Shown here one piece after another: positions 63,988 through 64,000 of a stretch of 64,000 bases of DNA (positions within the stretch are counted from its first letter, which is position 1; every line of letters begins with the position of its first letter). Source of the DNA: Bicyclus anynana (Eukaryota; Arthropoda; Insecta; Lepidoptera; Nymphalidae); contig NC_069099.1 of assembly GCF_947172395.1 (NCBI RefSeq), positions 11,661,740 through 11,725,739 on the forward strand. The letters run 5' to 3'. The notes beneath the pieces were generated by a model. The model saw only the letters and a program-made list of their open reading frames with translations. It did not search any database and had not been told where the DNA came from. Both the position numbers and the translations under genes were made by a program.

Positions 63988-64000
63988 ATAAGAGTTTATT

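Larger units (their letters stand above)
57827..64000. other. DNA upstream of ari-1, repeat-rich, no recognised gene
   Basis: Contains a candidate exon (58622-58748), a SINE (59412-59637, minus), a tandem duplication (about 61149-61380), a palindromic element (61500-61880), Helitron-like DNA with a CCCTA minisatellite (62315-63590), a repeat copy (63597-63770) and a GA run at the end. Confidence 0.65.

Overview
The window is eukaryotic nuclear DNA, AT-rich and densely strewn with short transposons. It is almost certainly from a moth or butterfly (Lepidoptera). The reasons are the close lepidopteran character of the sodium-channel exons, tRNA-headed SINEs, RTE-type LINE 3' ends with TGATGA tails, and many short Helitron-like elements that begin TATACTAATATTATAAAG and end GCGTC(A/T)GCTAGT. 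The species cannot be named from this sequence.

Two genes account for nearly all recognisable coding sequence. (1) Positions 6844-34566, plus strand: the whole coding region of the voltage-gated sodium channel para (Nav1). I resolved it into 34 exon positions, two of which have mutually exclusive alternatives (36 exons in total). Joined with both optional exons, the coding length is 6234 nt (2077 residues plus stop), and every junction keeps frame. All four domains, the S4 voltage sensors, the D-E-K-A selectivity residues, the MFM inactivation particle and a C-terminal IQ-like motif are present. The classical kdr and super-kdr positions carry the susceptible residues. (2) Positions 57826-45373, minus strand: ariadne-1 (ari-1), an RBR-type E3 ubiquitin ligase. 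Its 10 coding exons join to 1509 nt (502 residues plus stop). The genes converge, with stop codons 10.8 kb apart.

Layout: 1-6810 is upstream DNA with a Helitron-like piece, a SINE, an RTE 3' end, one orphan candidate exon (3994-4100) and a GC-rich satellite of alternating 130/132 bp units (about 4510-5378). 6844-34566 is para, with introns carrying MITEs, SINE fragments and an RTE fragment. 34567-45372 is para 3' UTR and intergenic DNA with MITEs and two RTE fragments. 45373-57826 is ari-1, with transposon-rich introns. 57827-64000 is upstream of ari-1 and holds repeats, one weak candidate exon (58622-58748), a palindromic element and a CCCTA minisatellite inside a Helitron-like element.

I see no operon-like functional link between the two genes and no evidence of a new multi-gene system. 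The points most worth checking are the in-frame alternative exons of para (c/d, k/l and two optional exons), a likely GC-AG intron with an in-frame GT alternative, the higher-order satellite, nested or very recent-looking transposons, and two possible unannotated exons.
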